Origin: Paludibacteraceae bacterium
GTDB taxonomy: Bacteria > Bacteroidota > Bacteroidia > Bacteroidales > Paludibacteraceae
NCBI GenBank assembly: GCA_017443145.1
Contig: JAFSPA010000021.1
Coordinates: forward strand, 1 to 64,000
DNA length: 64,000 bases
Direction: 5' to 3'
Part shown: positions 34,218-41,594 of the stretch, piece by piece
How the letters are laid out: every line of letters begins with the position of its first letter
Position numbering within the stretch: the stretch's first letter is position 1
Position numbers and translations under genes: made by a program
The notes under the pieces: generated by a model
Database searches by the model: none
Seen by the model: the letters and a program-made list of their open reading frames with translations, nothing else
Told to the model about the DNA's origin: nothing

Positions 34218-36407
34218 TTAGTGGATAAACATCAGTTCGCGGTACTTGGGCAGCGTCCAGAGTTCGTCGTCCACTATCATTTCAAGGTCGTCCACGTGCG
34301 CACGAATCTCCGCCATCAGCGGCAGCACATTGTCGTGATAAGCGATTGCTTTGTCACGTTCGGTAGCACTCTCGTGGTTGGCCTTATGCCGTGCTTGAGT
34401 CATCTTCTCTACTCCTGCGAAGATGTCTCCTGAGTGATGCTCAATCTGTCGAATGATGCTATAGTCCATTTCGTTGAGCGAAGCTGTCTCGTCGGCACTG
34501 AAGACTTGTTTGACGGCCAGCACGTTCTGCAGCAGCATCGTCTGATAGCGTTTGGCAGCGGGTAGAATATGATTGATAACGAGGTCACCAAGCACGCGGC
34601 TTTCTATTTGTAACTTCTTTGAATAGGTCTCCCACTTCACTTCGCAGCGGCTATGTAACTCGGCCTCTGTCAGTACGTTAGTGGTCTTAAACATCTCAAT
34701 CACTTCCGGATTCAGGTAGCGGTCGAAAATTAGTGGTACACTTGTTTCGCAATCCAGGCCGCGTTTAGCAGCTTCGGTTTTCCATTCGTCAGAATACCCG
34801 TTTCCGTCAAAACGAATAGGCTTGGAGGTGATGATATATTCCTTGATAACCTTGAACAACGCGCGCTCTTTTGGTTCGCCCTTTTCGATGAGTTTATCCA
34901 CTTCGGCTTTGAACTCGAGCAGTTGGTTTGCAACGGCAGCATTAAGCGCCAACATTGCAGCGCCGCAGTTAGCCGAAGAACCTACAGCGCGGAACTCGAA
35001 TCGGTTACCTGTGAAAGCAAACGGCGACGTGCGATTGCGGTCCGTGTTATCCAGCAGAATCTCCGGGATATTCGCCACACCAAGCTTCATCTCTTTCTTG
35101 GCATTGATGATAATACCCTTATCGGCTGCGGCGTGCTCGAGTTTATCTAACACTTCGCTAATCTGTTTGCCGAGGAAGACGGAAATGATAGCAGGAGGCG
35201 CTTCGTTGGCACCGAGACGATGCTCATTGGTCGCACTCGCGATAGAGGCTTTCAGCAGACCGTTATACTTATATACCGCCATCAGTACATTGACAAGGAA
35301 TGTCACAAACTGCAAGTTCTGATACGGATTCTTGCCCGGAGCCAGCAGATTGACGCCGGTATTTGTTTGCATCGACCAGTTGCAATGCTTACCGCTACCA
35401 TTCACACCTGCGAACGGTTTCTCGTGTAGTAGTACACGGAAATGGTGCTTACGCGCGATGCGCTCCATAATAGACATAATAAGCAAATTATGGTCGTTCG
35501 CCAAGTTCACATCCTCGAAGATCGGCGCCATCTCAAACTGGTTAGGTGCCACCTCATTATGACGCGTACGCACGGGTATACCTGCGCGCAGAGCCTCATA
35601 CTCTAAGTCCATCATAAAATTACGGACACGCTCCGGAATAGCTCCGAAATAGTGGTCCTCAAGCTGTTGGTTCTTCGCTGAAAGATGTCCCATTAACGTG
35701 CGGCCAGTCAGCATCAAATCGGGACGGGCATCGTACAATGCTTCATCCACAAGAAAATACTCCTGCTCCCAACCGAGATTAGCATGTACATGACGCACTT
35801 GTTTATCGAAGAGCTGGCACACTTCGCGAGCAGCCTGACAGAGTGCTGCTGTCGAACGAATAAGCGGCGTCTTGTAGTCCAGCGCTTCGCCTGTATAGGC
35901 CACAAAAACCGTCGGGATACAGAGTGTATCGCTAATCAAAAACACCGGACTCGACGGGTCCCAAGCCGAATAACCGCGGGCCTCAAAGGTGTTGCGGATA
36001 CCGCCTGAAGGGAAAGACGAAGCGTCAGGCTCCTGCTGATAGAGTGCATCACCTGTGAACTCTTCCATTAACAAACCGTCTTTATTGAGCGTGAAGAATG
36101 CGTCGTGCTTTTCCGCCGTACCGCCTGTCAACGGTTGGAACCAGTGCGTGTAGTGCGTTGCGCCGTGATCCATTGCCCACTTGCGCATACCAATCGCTAC
36201 CGTGTTGGCGATGTCACGGTGTATCGTGCGACCGTTGTCAATGTCGTCAAAAAGCTGTTGAAGAACGTCTTCCGCGATATATTCTTTCATCCGCTCACGG
36301 GTGAACACATCCGTTGCAAAATAGTCCTTTACTTTGCCTTCCGGTTTGTCAGGCATTACCGGTGTGTGCAATGTTGCCTTGTTTAGTGCTTCAAATCGAT
36401 TATTCAT
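34218..36407 (-). CDS. glnN: glutamine synthetase type III
   Basis: A 729-residue type III glutamine synthetase, the form typical of Bacteroidales. Seen are HYTHWFQPLTGGTAEKHDAF, FPSGGIRNTFEARGY, LGWEQEYFLVDE, TRHNEVAPNQFEMAPIFE, GVNGSGKHCNWSM (ATP/ammonia region) and NRTSPFAFTGNRFEFRAVGS. It makes glutamine from glutamate, ammonia and ATP; glutamine feeds GlmS and glutamate feeds DapL, which gives the whole cluster a common logic. The start was set at ATG 36407; an upstream in-frame TTG is less likely. The leader from the promoter at 36472 is about 60 bases. Confidence 0.95.
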   Translation of the reverse strand: MNNRFEALNKATLHTPVMPDKPEGKVKDYFATDVFTRERMKEYIAEDVLQQLFDDIDNGRTIHRDIANTVAIGMRKWAMDHGATHYTHWFQPLTGGTAEKHDAFFTLNKDGLLMEEFTGDALYQQEPDASSFPSGGIRNTFEARGYSAWDPSSPVFLISDTLCIPTVFVAYTGEALDYKTPLIRSTAALCQAAREVCQLFDKQVRHVHANLGWEQEYFLVDEALYDARPDLMLTGRTLMGHLSAKNQQLEDHYFGAIPERVRNFMMDLEYEALRAGIPVRTRHNEVAPNQFEMAPIFEDVNLANDHNLLIMSIMERIARKHHFRVLLHEKPFAGVNGSGKHCNWSMQTNTGVNLLAPGKNPYQNLQFVTFLVNVLMAVYKYNGLLKASIASATNEHRLGANEAPPAIISVFLGKQISEVLDKLEHAAADKGIIINAKKEMKLGVANIPEILLDNTDRNRTSPFAFTGNRFEFRAVGSSANCGAAMLALNAAVANQLLEFKAEVDKLIEKGEPKERALFKVIKEYIITSKPIRFDGNGYSDEWKTEAAKRGLDCETSVPLIFDRYLNPEVIEMFKTTNVLTEAELHSRCEVKWETYSKKLQIESRVLGDLVINHILPAAKRYQTMLLQNVLAVKQVFSADETASLNEMDYSIIRQIEHHSGDIFAGVEKMTQARHKANHESATERDKAIAYHDNVLPLMAEIRAHVDDLEMIVDDELWTLPKYRELMFIH

Positions 36408-36471
36408 AACTTTGCGCGTCAAAATGACGCTGTTTTTTAGTTTTAATCCGATTAAATTTCAAAATCAACCA

Positions 36472-36503
36472 CAAAAGTATATCTTTTTTCTGAATCGTGC
36501 AAA
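36472..36503 (-). promoter_or_regulatory. promoter of glnN-dapF-dapL
   Basis: On the minus strand TTTGC (36503-36499) and TACTTTTG (36479-36472). The transcript start near 36465 leaves about 58 bases before the ATG. Confidence 0.75.
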
Positions 36504-36513
36504 TAAAAATGCA

Positions 36514-36550
36514 AAAAAATGCGACTTTTGTGTATTAAGCCGCATTTTTT
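36514..36550 (-). terminator. terminator after the tagged-protein operon
   Basis: AAAAAATGCG and CGCATTTTTT form a 10-bp stem, extended by CTT/AAG after one mismatch, with a 9-base loop. Read on the minus strand it has a T-run and closes the operon 39615-36580, just upstream of the glnN promoter. Confidence 0.75.
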
Positions 36551-36579
36551 GAGGTATCAAGTGCCCTTTTGGGGGCTTT

Positions 36580-37674
36580 TTAGCGAATTTCTATACCTGC
36601 AGGGGTAAATGTCTTGCCGTCATGCTGAATGAGCAGCTGCCCATCGCGCAGCACTTTCTGACTCTTAACTCTTAACTCTCCACTCTCGACTTTCTCCACT
36701 CCCGTCCCCATATCTATCGGGTCGGGATTTTCCTCGAAGTACACCTTCAACTGGTAGCAGCGGAACTGCTTCGGGCAACTCAGTGTCACACTCGTGTTGT
36801 TCACGTCCGTTATCACAATAGCAGGCCAAGCTTCCATTTCCATATCCGGGTCTGTCATAAAGGTGATAGTTCCGTGGTCACACGTGGCATTAAACGCCTT
36901 GCGTACGTAGCCGGAAATAGCGATACCCTTGATATTTTGCGCAGCGGTGAAGGTAATCGTGTAGTTCGCGTTGCAGTTGAAATAAGCAGGGTGACTGTCG
37001 TCTTTCTCTTCGTCGGCATCGGGGTCGATATACTCTTTCTCGATGGATCCCATATCGCAGTGCACGAGAATATTGTTCGTGATAAACGCATACTCTTTCT
37101 TGAGGATGGTCGTATCGGGCACACCTACGATGGTTGGTTCGGGATAGTCATAGCCGCTCACTAAATCTGCTTCGGTGGGAAGTGGTTTCTCTTCCGGCAC
37201 GTCGGGCATCAGCGCTTCGCCATTGACTACAAGGCTATAGATGCGTCGTTGTCCCTTGCCGGTAAGGGTAAAGGTCACGCTCTTGGCACTACCTGTCCAA
37301 CTATCCACTTTCCAGTCGCTGTGACTCTCGGCCGTACCGCCGGAAACCAAGTCGCCTGTTGATGCAGAAAGACCTGCGTAGTCCGAACTCGAAGCTGCGC
37401 TTTTGGCGAACACCATCTTAATCGAGCTCATGGCCCCGTCTGATGTAACGGTGATAGTATTGCCTAAATACAACCGCATGTCGGAGGGATTATATTCCTC
37501 ATTCCACGATTGTTTCCATAGTGGTTCAACGGAGCCGCTACCTTTAGCGATGGTAACGGTTATTCCTCCCTTCGTCTGACTCAACTCATGCGAATCGGCA
37601 TTATAGACGAAACTGGTCTCTGCCAATACGCTTATGGTGTAGCATAAGGCTGCGAGTAAAAACATCTTTTTCAT
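36580..37674 (-). CDS. secreted protein with C-terminal tag
   Basis: A 364-residue secreted protein (signal MKKMFLLAALCYTISVLAE). The body is beta-rich: the first part (residues 20-150) resembles the beta-sandwich of Prevotella/Bacteroidales surface proteins (GGITVTIAKGSGSVEPLW, KVDSWTGSAKSVTFTLTGKGQRRIYSLVVN). The second part has an acidic loop (DPDADEEKDD) and NCNANYTITFTAAQNIKGI. The C-terminus (KVLRDGQLLIQHDGKTF..., PAGIEIR) is the shared tag. Just before it, the linker VEKVESGELRVKSQ is written in a 7-bp periodic DNA patch (36661-36702). It starts 3 bases after the next tagged gene. Confidence 0.72.
   Translation of the reverse strand: MKKMFLLAALCYTISVLAETSFVYNADSHELSQTKGGITVTIAKGSGSVEPLWKQSWNEEYNPSDMRLYLGNTITVTSDGAMSSIKMVFAKSAASSSDYAGLSASTGDLVSGGTAESHSDWKVDSWTGSAKSVTFTLTGKGQRRIYSLVVNGEALMPDVPEEKPLPTEADLVSGYDYPEPTIVGVPDTTILKKEYAFITNNILVHCDMGSIEKEYIDPDADEEKDDSHPAYFNCNANYTITFTAAQNIKGIAISGYVRKAFNATCDHGTITFMTDPDMEMEAWPAIVITDVNNTSVTLSCPKQFRCYQLKVYFEENPDPIDMGTGVEKVESGELRVKSQKVLRDGQLLIQHDGKTFTPAGIEIR
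36661..36702. repeat. 7-bp periodic patch inside a gene
   Basis: Six units of seven bases: ACTCTTA twice, then ACTCTCC, ACTCTCG, ACTTTCT and CCACTCC. It lies in the linker just before the C-terminal tag of the 364-residue protein and keeps the frame open. Confidence 0.65.
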
Positions 37675-37677
37675 ATG

Positions 37678-39615
37678 TTATTTCTTTATGGGTTTTCCAA
37701 CTACATCAAACTCTTTTCCGTTATGCAGAATAATTATCTGCCCGTCGCGAAGCACTTTCTGATTGCTGACTGCTGACTGCTGACCGCTGAATATACTCGT
37801 CGGGTCCGGCGGAGTGGGGTTATTGGTCTGCTTAACTACCCACAGTTCTACGTTGTTCCAACTAATCATCACCATCGCATCGAGGATGTCGCATTTCCCT
37901 TCCTGAATACCCGTGTCAAAAGCATCAATCACAGGCAGCTCGGTGCCGGTTATCTTTCCGTCGGAAATAGCTACATTCTGCAGTCGAATGAAGCGGCAAA
38001 CGTCGGCCGAGTCAATAGGCAGCGTCGCATCTTCGGGCACAGCCTCTTCGGCTTTTGTCACTTTCCATTGGGCTGTCGGAGCCAGTTCGGGCACACCGAA
38101 ATAATTCTGATAGCGCCCGCACACGCCCGCGAGCTTATGGCCGGACTTAAGGTCTTTGCCGTAGGCATTACCGTTATCCCAAATAAGCAGACTACCTGTC
38201 GCATCGCGCACAAAGACGTATTTGTCGAACTTCTTCGTTACCTCCACTTCGTTCAGATAGACCATCGTATAGTCGGGTTGCTGAACGGCCTGTGCAATAG
38301 TGTAAAGCGGTGCTACGGTGAGCATCACTGTCGCTTCGGCCTTCACCTCTCCGCTTTGCAGCAGCAGCGTGTCGATATACTTACCTTCCGCAGTTGCTTT
38401 GTAGGAGATAGTGAGGTTATCTCCGTCGCGATCAAGTGACGTAGTACTCAGACTGAAGATGTCGCCGTGTTTGAGTGAGGCGGTGATGTCTTGTGTCAGC
38501 TTATTGGCATTGACTTCAATCGTCTTGCTGCCCGTCACTTCGGCTTGGTCGAGGATGACTGTTCCGAAATTCGTCATCGGCGCCACAATAGCAGCCACAT
38601 CACCTGTCGCTTTTGTCAGACGATAGATGGCCACAGGCGTCTGTGAGTTCTCGTCCGGGTAGCAGCCAAACAGCGTCGGATTATTCGTCGCGTTATACTG
38701 CAGGTATTTACCTTTGCTTTTGCCCAGATTCTGTATCGTTGCGGCGCCGTCGGCTGCGATAGAGATATTCCAGTAACCGTAGTCACCATAGGTCTTCTCG
38801 TCCACGAGCGATGTCCATAATGCGAGGCGGTTCTTCGTCTGTCCGCCACTGGCAACGAGGTATGCTAACTCATAGCGCAACTCGTCCTGGATATAATAGG
38901 CAGACTTACCTTTCTCGGGAGCAGTCCGCAGCGTGTAGATAGCGTCGTCGTTGGCATCCACGGTCGTACGGTCGGCAGAGTACTTGCCGGTGATGGAGTG
39001 GATATTATTAACGGACACATCTTCGTCGAAATAACCCATAATCTTGTTCACCCCCTCTTTGTGCACGCCGATGATGATCTGGTCGCTGTCTTGCAGCTGG
39101 CCGACGCTGGTTACTAACTTGTACATATCCTGCGTGAAGACAGGCGACACACCGTCTTCCGAGCGGATAATCACCTTGTACAGATAAATCGAGTTCTTGG
39201 TGCAATTGACCGTGAAACGTATCTTACCGGTCTGACTTGCCGGCAGGACAATTGTCAGGTCTTTGTTGGCAGCGGTGACAGTAACCGTGGTGTCAATCGG
39301 GCTGTTCTCACCCACTTGTACGCGGAACGAACCTGCACCCTTCGCGGTCGTCGCATAATTGAGTGTGATACGGCGCACACCGTTAAACGTGTTGACAGAA
39401 GTCGCTCCTGCGCCGGAATAGTTAGCCGTCACCTTAACGCCGTTCTGGAAGTTCGGATTTGTGCTGGTCTCAAAACTCTCGCCGTCTTTGTCGGATACCC
39501 ATCCGACGGCTGGATTACTCGTCCAGTCCTTGGCTGTGAACGTATAGGTTGTTATACCTGCCTGCATAGCGCAACTGGCTACAACCGCCACTAATAAAAA
39601 GATAATTCGTTTCAT
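37678..39615 (-). CDS. large secreted protein with C-terminal tag
   Basis: A 645-residue secreted protein (signal MKRIIFLLVAVVASCAMQAG). Beta-sandwich-like N-terminal part (residues 20-160: ITTYTFTAKDWTSNPAVGW, SVNTFNGVRRITLNYATTAKG, GKIRFTVNCTKNSIYLYKVII), then a region with YKLVTSVGQLQDSDQIIIGVHKEG. Later come YNEVEVTKKFDKYVFVRDATGSLLIWDNG-like sequence (here VYLNEVEVTKKFDKYVFVRD) and VCGRYQNYFGVPELAP, typical of an OB-fold domain found in secreted Bacteroidetes nucleases and surface proteins. The tag is KVLRDGQIIILHNGKEF..., VVGKPIKK. Function is unknown; surface display is inferred. Confidence 0.75.
   Translation of the reverse strand: MKRIIFLLVAVVASCAMQAGITTYTFTAKDWTSNPAVGWVSDKDGESFETSTNPNFQNGVKVTANYSGAGATSVNTFNGVRRITLNYATTAKGAGSFRVQVGENSPIDTTVTVTAANKDLTIVLPASQTGKIRFTVNCTKNSIYLYKVIIRSEDGVSPVFTQDMYKLVTSVGQLQDSDQIIIGVHKEGVNKIMGYFDEDVSVNNIHSITGKYSADRTTVDANDDAIYTLRTAPEKGKSAYYIQDELRYELAYLVASGGQTKNRLALWTSLVDEKTYGDYGYWNISIAADGAATIQNLGKSKGKYLQYNATNNPTLFGCYPDENSQTPVAIYRLTKATGDVAAIVAPMTNFGTVILDQAEVTGSKTIEVNANKLTQDITASLKHGDIFSLSTTSLDRDGDNLTISYKATAEGKYIDTLLLQSGEVKAEATVMLTVAPLYTIAQAVQQPDYTMVYLNEVEVTKKFDKYVFVRDATGSLLIWDNGNAYGKDLKSGHKLAGVCGRYQNYFGVPELAPTAQWKVTKAEEAVPEDATLPIDSADVCRFIRLQNVAISDGKITGTELPVIDAFDTGIQEGKCDILDAMVMISWNNVELWVVKQTNNPTPPDPTSIFSGQQSAVSNQKVLRDGQIIILHNGKEFDVVGKPIKK
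37759..37793. repeat. 7-bp periodic patch before a C-terminal tag
   Basis: Five units: CTGATTG, CTGACTG, CTGACTG, CTGACCG, CTGAATA. It encodes the linker FSGQQSAVSNQ right before the tag of the 645-residue protein, the same position as the unrelated heptamer patch in the neighbouring gene. Confidence 0.7.
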
Positions 39616-39659
39616 GGTATTGTTGAGTTAAATATATTTCTATTGACCGATTCAGCCCG

Positions 39660-39691
39660 CAAAGATACAGCTTTTTCCGCATATTTGCAAA
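39660..39691 (-). promoter_or_regulatory. promoter of the two-gene tagged-protein operon
   Basis: On the minus strand TTTGC (39691-39687) and TATCTTTG (39667-39660), about 45 bases before the ATG at 39615. Confidence 0.75.
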
Positions 39692-39717
39692 TATTTTGCA
39701 TAAAAAATACTTTTTTC

Positions 39718-39748
39718 TTGCATAAACCAAAAAAAAGTTGTACCTTTG
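39718..39748 (+). promoter_or_regulatory. promoter of the tagged protein gene at 39771
   Basis: TTGC at 39718-39721 and TACCTTTG at 39741-39748. It lies over an in-frame TTG at 39738, so the start is ATG 39771. Confidence 0.7.
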
Positions 39749-39770
39749 CAGCCAGAAATTGAGTTATACC

Positions 39771-40979
39771 ATGAAAAAAGTACTACTTCTCACTCTTGCG
39801 GCGCTTGTGCTTATTCCTTTGCGCGCAGCCACGTATACGAAATTAGAAGGTAAACCGTCCGACGGTTGGAACGGCCTTAAGTGTATCATCGTTTACGAAT
39901 CTTCCGACACAAAAGGATTAGTGTGGGACGCTACCGACGGCCCGAGTAACCACGTCAACGCCACTATCGCGAGCGGTAAAATCACCAGCGACGACCTCGC
40001 AGGGTACGAGGTGACTATCTCGGAGGAGAAATCTAATCGCTATTATCTCAAGACCGCGGACGGCTTTATCGGATGCAAGGCGGGACAAAACAGCCTCATC
40101 TTTGAGTCTTCCGGCAAAGAGTGCACGCTCGCTGTCAATGGTTCTTATACCATTCTTGAAACCAATACCAATACCTGCCGTTTCCTCTATAACACCGACG
40201 GCAGCCGCTTCCGTTTCTTCTATGACAAGGACAAAAAATGGAACGATACCAAGAAGAAGAATATCTGCTTTTATGTCCTTGGCGATGTGCAACAGGAAGA
40301 ACCGAAGAATAAACTCGATTTAGGGTATGCTCAGGCGGACTTATATGCGTGTGACAGTAAGTTCCCGACGCAGAATAACCAGGTGGACCAGTATTTCTTC
40401 ACCCAACTCTTCATCGGTCAGGAGGAGAGTTATGAGGCTGTGCCGCAAGTCAATCTCGAGATTCTTGCTCCTACACAGTACTCGTTGGCCGGAACATATC
40501 GCTCCGATTATACCAACGGCAAGAAATATTTCCTCAACTGCCAGGCGGGATCGAAGCACTCGTATTTCATCTTCCCCAACAGTTCGGAGCAGGGATGGGG
40601 TGAAGCATCTATCAAAGTGGCAGAGATGACAATCACTAAAGTCGGCAAGTCCCAATATCCCAATGCCTTCGTTTATCACATCAAACTTGTCTTCACCGAC
40701 TCGAACAATAAAATCTGGACGCTGGACAAAGATATGGATATCTACGGCACTTGGTCCGACTGCGACCGTTCCGGCGATAACCCCGTCGATATGACGGCTG
40801 TGCCTTTCGCTTTCGAGTCCGGTAACCATAATACGGAAACCGAAGGTGGCGGCACCACTGCTATCAATACCGTCACTCGCCATCCGTCAACCGTTGCCGC
40901 TAAGTTCCTCCGCAACGGACAACTCTTTATCCAACGCGGCGACGCAATATACACTATCCAAGGTGCAAGAGTGAAGTAA
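39771..40979 (+). CDS. secreted protein with C-terminal tag
   Basis: A 402-residue secreted protein (signal MKKVLLLTLAALVLIPLRAA). The first ~150 residues (YTKLEGKPSDGWNGLKCIIVYES, YLKTADGFIGCKAGQNSLIFES) resemble small surface beta-domains of Bacteroidales. The middle (NQVDQYFFTQLFIGQEE, EASIKVAEMTITKVGKSQYPNAFVYHIKLVFTDSNN-type strands) is beta-rich with no catalytic motif. It ends in the tag KFLRNGQLFIQRGDAIYTI..., GARVK. It diverges from the operon of two other tagged proteins, so three tagged genes share one control region. Confidence 0.72.
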   Translation: MKKVLLLTLAALVLIPLRAATYTKLEGKPSDGWNGLKCIIVYESSDTKGLVWDATDGPSNHVNATIASGKITSDDLAGYEVTISEEKSNRYYLKTADGFIGCKAGQNSLIFESSGKECTLAVNGSYTILETNTNTCRFLYNTDGSRFRFFYDKDKKWNDTKKKNICFYVLGDVQQEEPKNKLDLGYAQADLYACDSKFPTQNNQVDQYFFTQLFIGQEESYEAVPQVNLEILAPTQYSLAGTYRSDYTNGKKYFLNCQAGSKHSYFIFPNSSEQGWGEASIKVAEMTITKVGKSQYPNAFVYHIKLVFTDSNNKIWTLDKDMDIYGTWSDCDRSGDNPVDMTAVPFAFESGNHNTETEGGGTTAINTVTRHPSTVAAKFLRNGQLFIQRGDAIYTIQGARVK

Positions 40980-41000
40980 ACAATCCCTAATTATAACGAA

Positions 41001-41035
41001 AAAGGTGGTATTTTAAAAGAAATATCACTTTTTTT
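41001..41035 (+). terminator. terminator of the tagged protein gene
   Basis: AAAGGTGGTATTTT pairs with GAAATATCACTTTT (14 positions, G-U pairs included) around the loop AAAA, followed by a T-run. Confidence 0.8.
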
Positions 41036-41060
41036 GTATGTTTTCATAAAAAAAAGCCAC

Positions 41061-41320
41061 ACCAACTCACAACAACTCACACCAAGCCACACCAACTCAC
41101 ACCAAGCCACACCAACTCACAACAACTCACATCAATCCGCACCAATCCACACCAATCCACACCAACTCACAACAACTCACACCAATCCACACCAACTCAC
41201 AAAAACTCACACCAATCCACACCAACTCACACCAACTCACACCAACTCACACCAAGCCACACCAATCCACACCAATCCACACCAAGCCACACCAACTCAC
41301 ACCAATCCACACCAATCCAC
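41061..41320. repeat. decanucleotide tandem array, 26 units, no indels
   Basis: Exactly 26 units of 10 bases in perfect register, consensus ACCAAnnCAC. The variable pair is CT (13 units), TC (9) or GC (4). A few units have one extra change (AACAACTCAC three times, AAAAACTCAC, ATCAATCCGC). The plus strand is almost free of G, and no stop codon occurs in any frame, so open frames across it mean little. It lies between a terminator and the promoter at 41510. Confidence 0.95.
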
Positions 41321-41353
41321 TACCTTTTCACCAATTTTCACCCTCCCTCTCTC

Positions 41354-41441
41354 TCCGACGGTCCCCCGACGGTCGCCCGACGGTCGCCCGACGGCAGAAC
41401 GACAGTCGACCGTCTGTAAACCGCCTGTAAATCGACAACTG
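41354..41441. repeat. 11-bp periodic tract, 8 units
   Basis: Units in register: TCCGACGGTCC, CCCGACGGTCG twice, CCCGACGGCAG, AACGACAGTCG, ACCGTCTGTAA, ACCGCCTGTAA, ATCGACAACTG. The first four are GC-rich near-repeats and the rest decay. It has the same period as the array at 13016-13125 but a different sequence. Confidence 0.65.
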
Positions 41442-41509
41442 GGGCTGATCCCAGCGATATTCCATTTTTGTCTGCATTTTAATAATTCTGAACTTTTTTA
41501 TGCAAATAG

Positions 41510-41540
41510 TTGCATATTTCAAAAAATTGTTGTACTTTTG
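41510..41540 (+). promoter_or_regulatory. promoter of the S9 peptidase gene
   Basis: TTGC at 41510-41513 and TACTTTTG at 41533-41540. The leader to ATG 41595 is about 48 bases. Confidence 0.7.
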
Positions 41541-41594
41541 CCGGCAAATTAACCTCTTCATTTTCGACGAAGGGGTATAGTTGAAAGACAAAAC

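Noticed and set aside
41061..41320. CRISPR array
   Set aside because: Units are 10 bases with no spacers, and no cas genes are present.
41034..41552. 172-residue open frame rich in His, Thr, Asn and Pro across the 10-bp array
   Set aside because: The array has no stop codon in any frame, so open frames are expected. The start would be a TTG inside a terminator, and there is no ribosome site or promoter in front of it.
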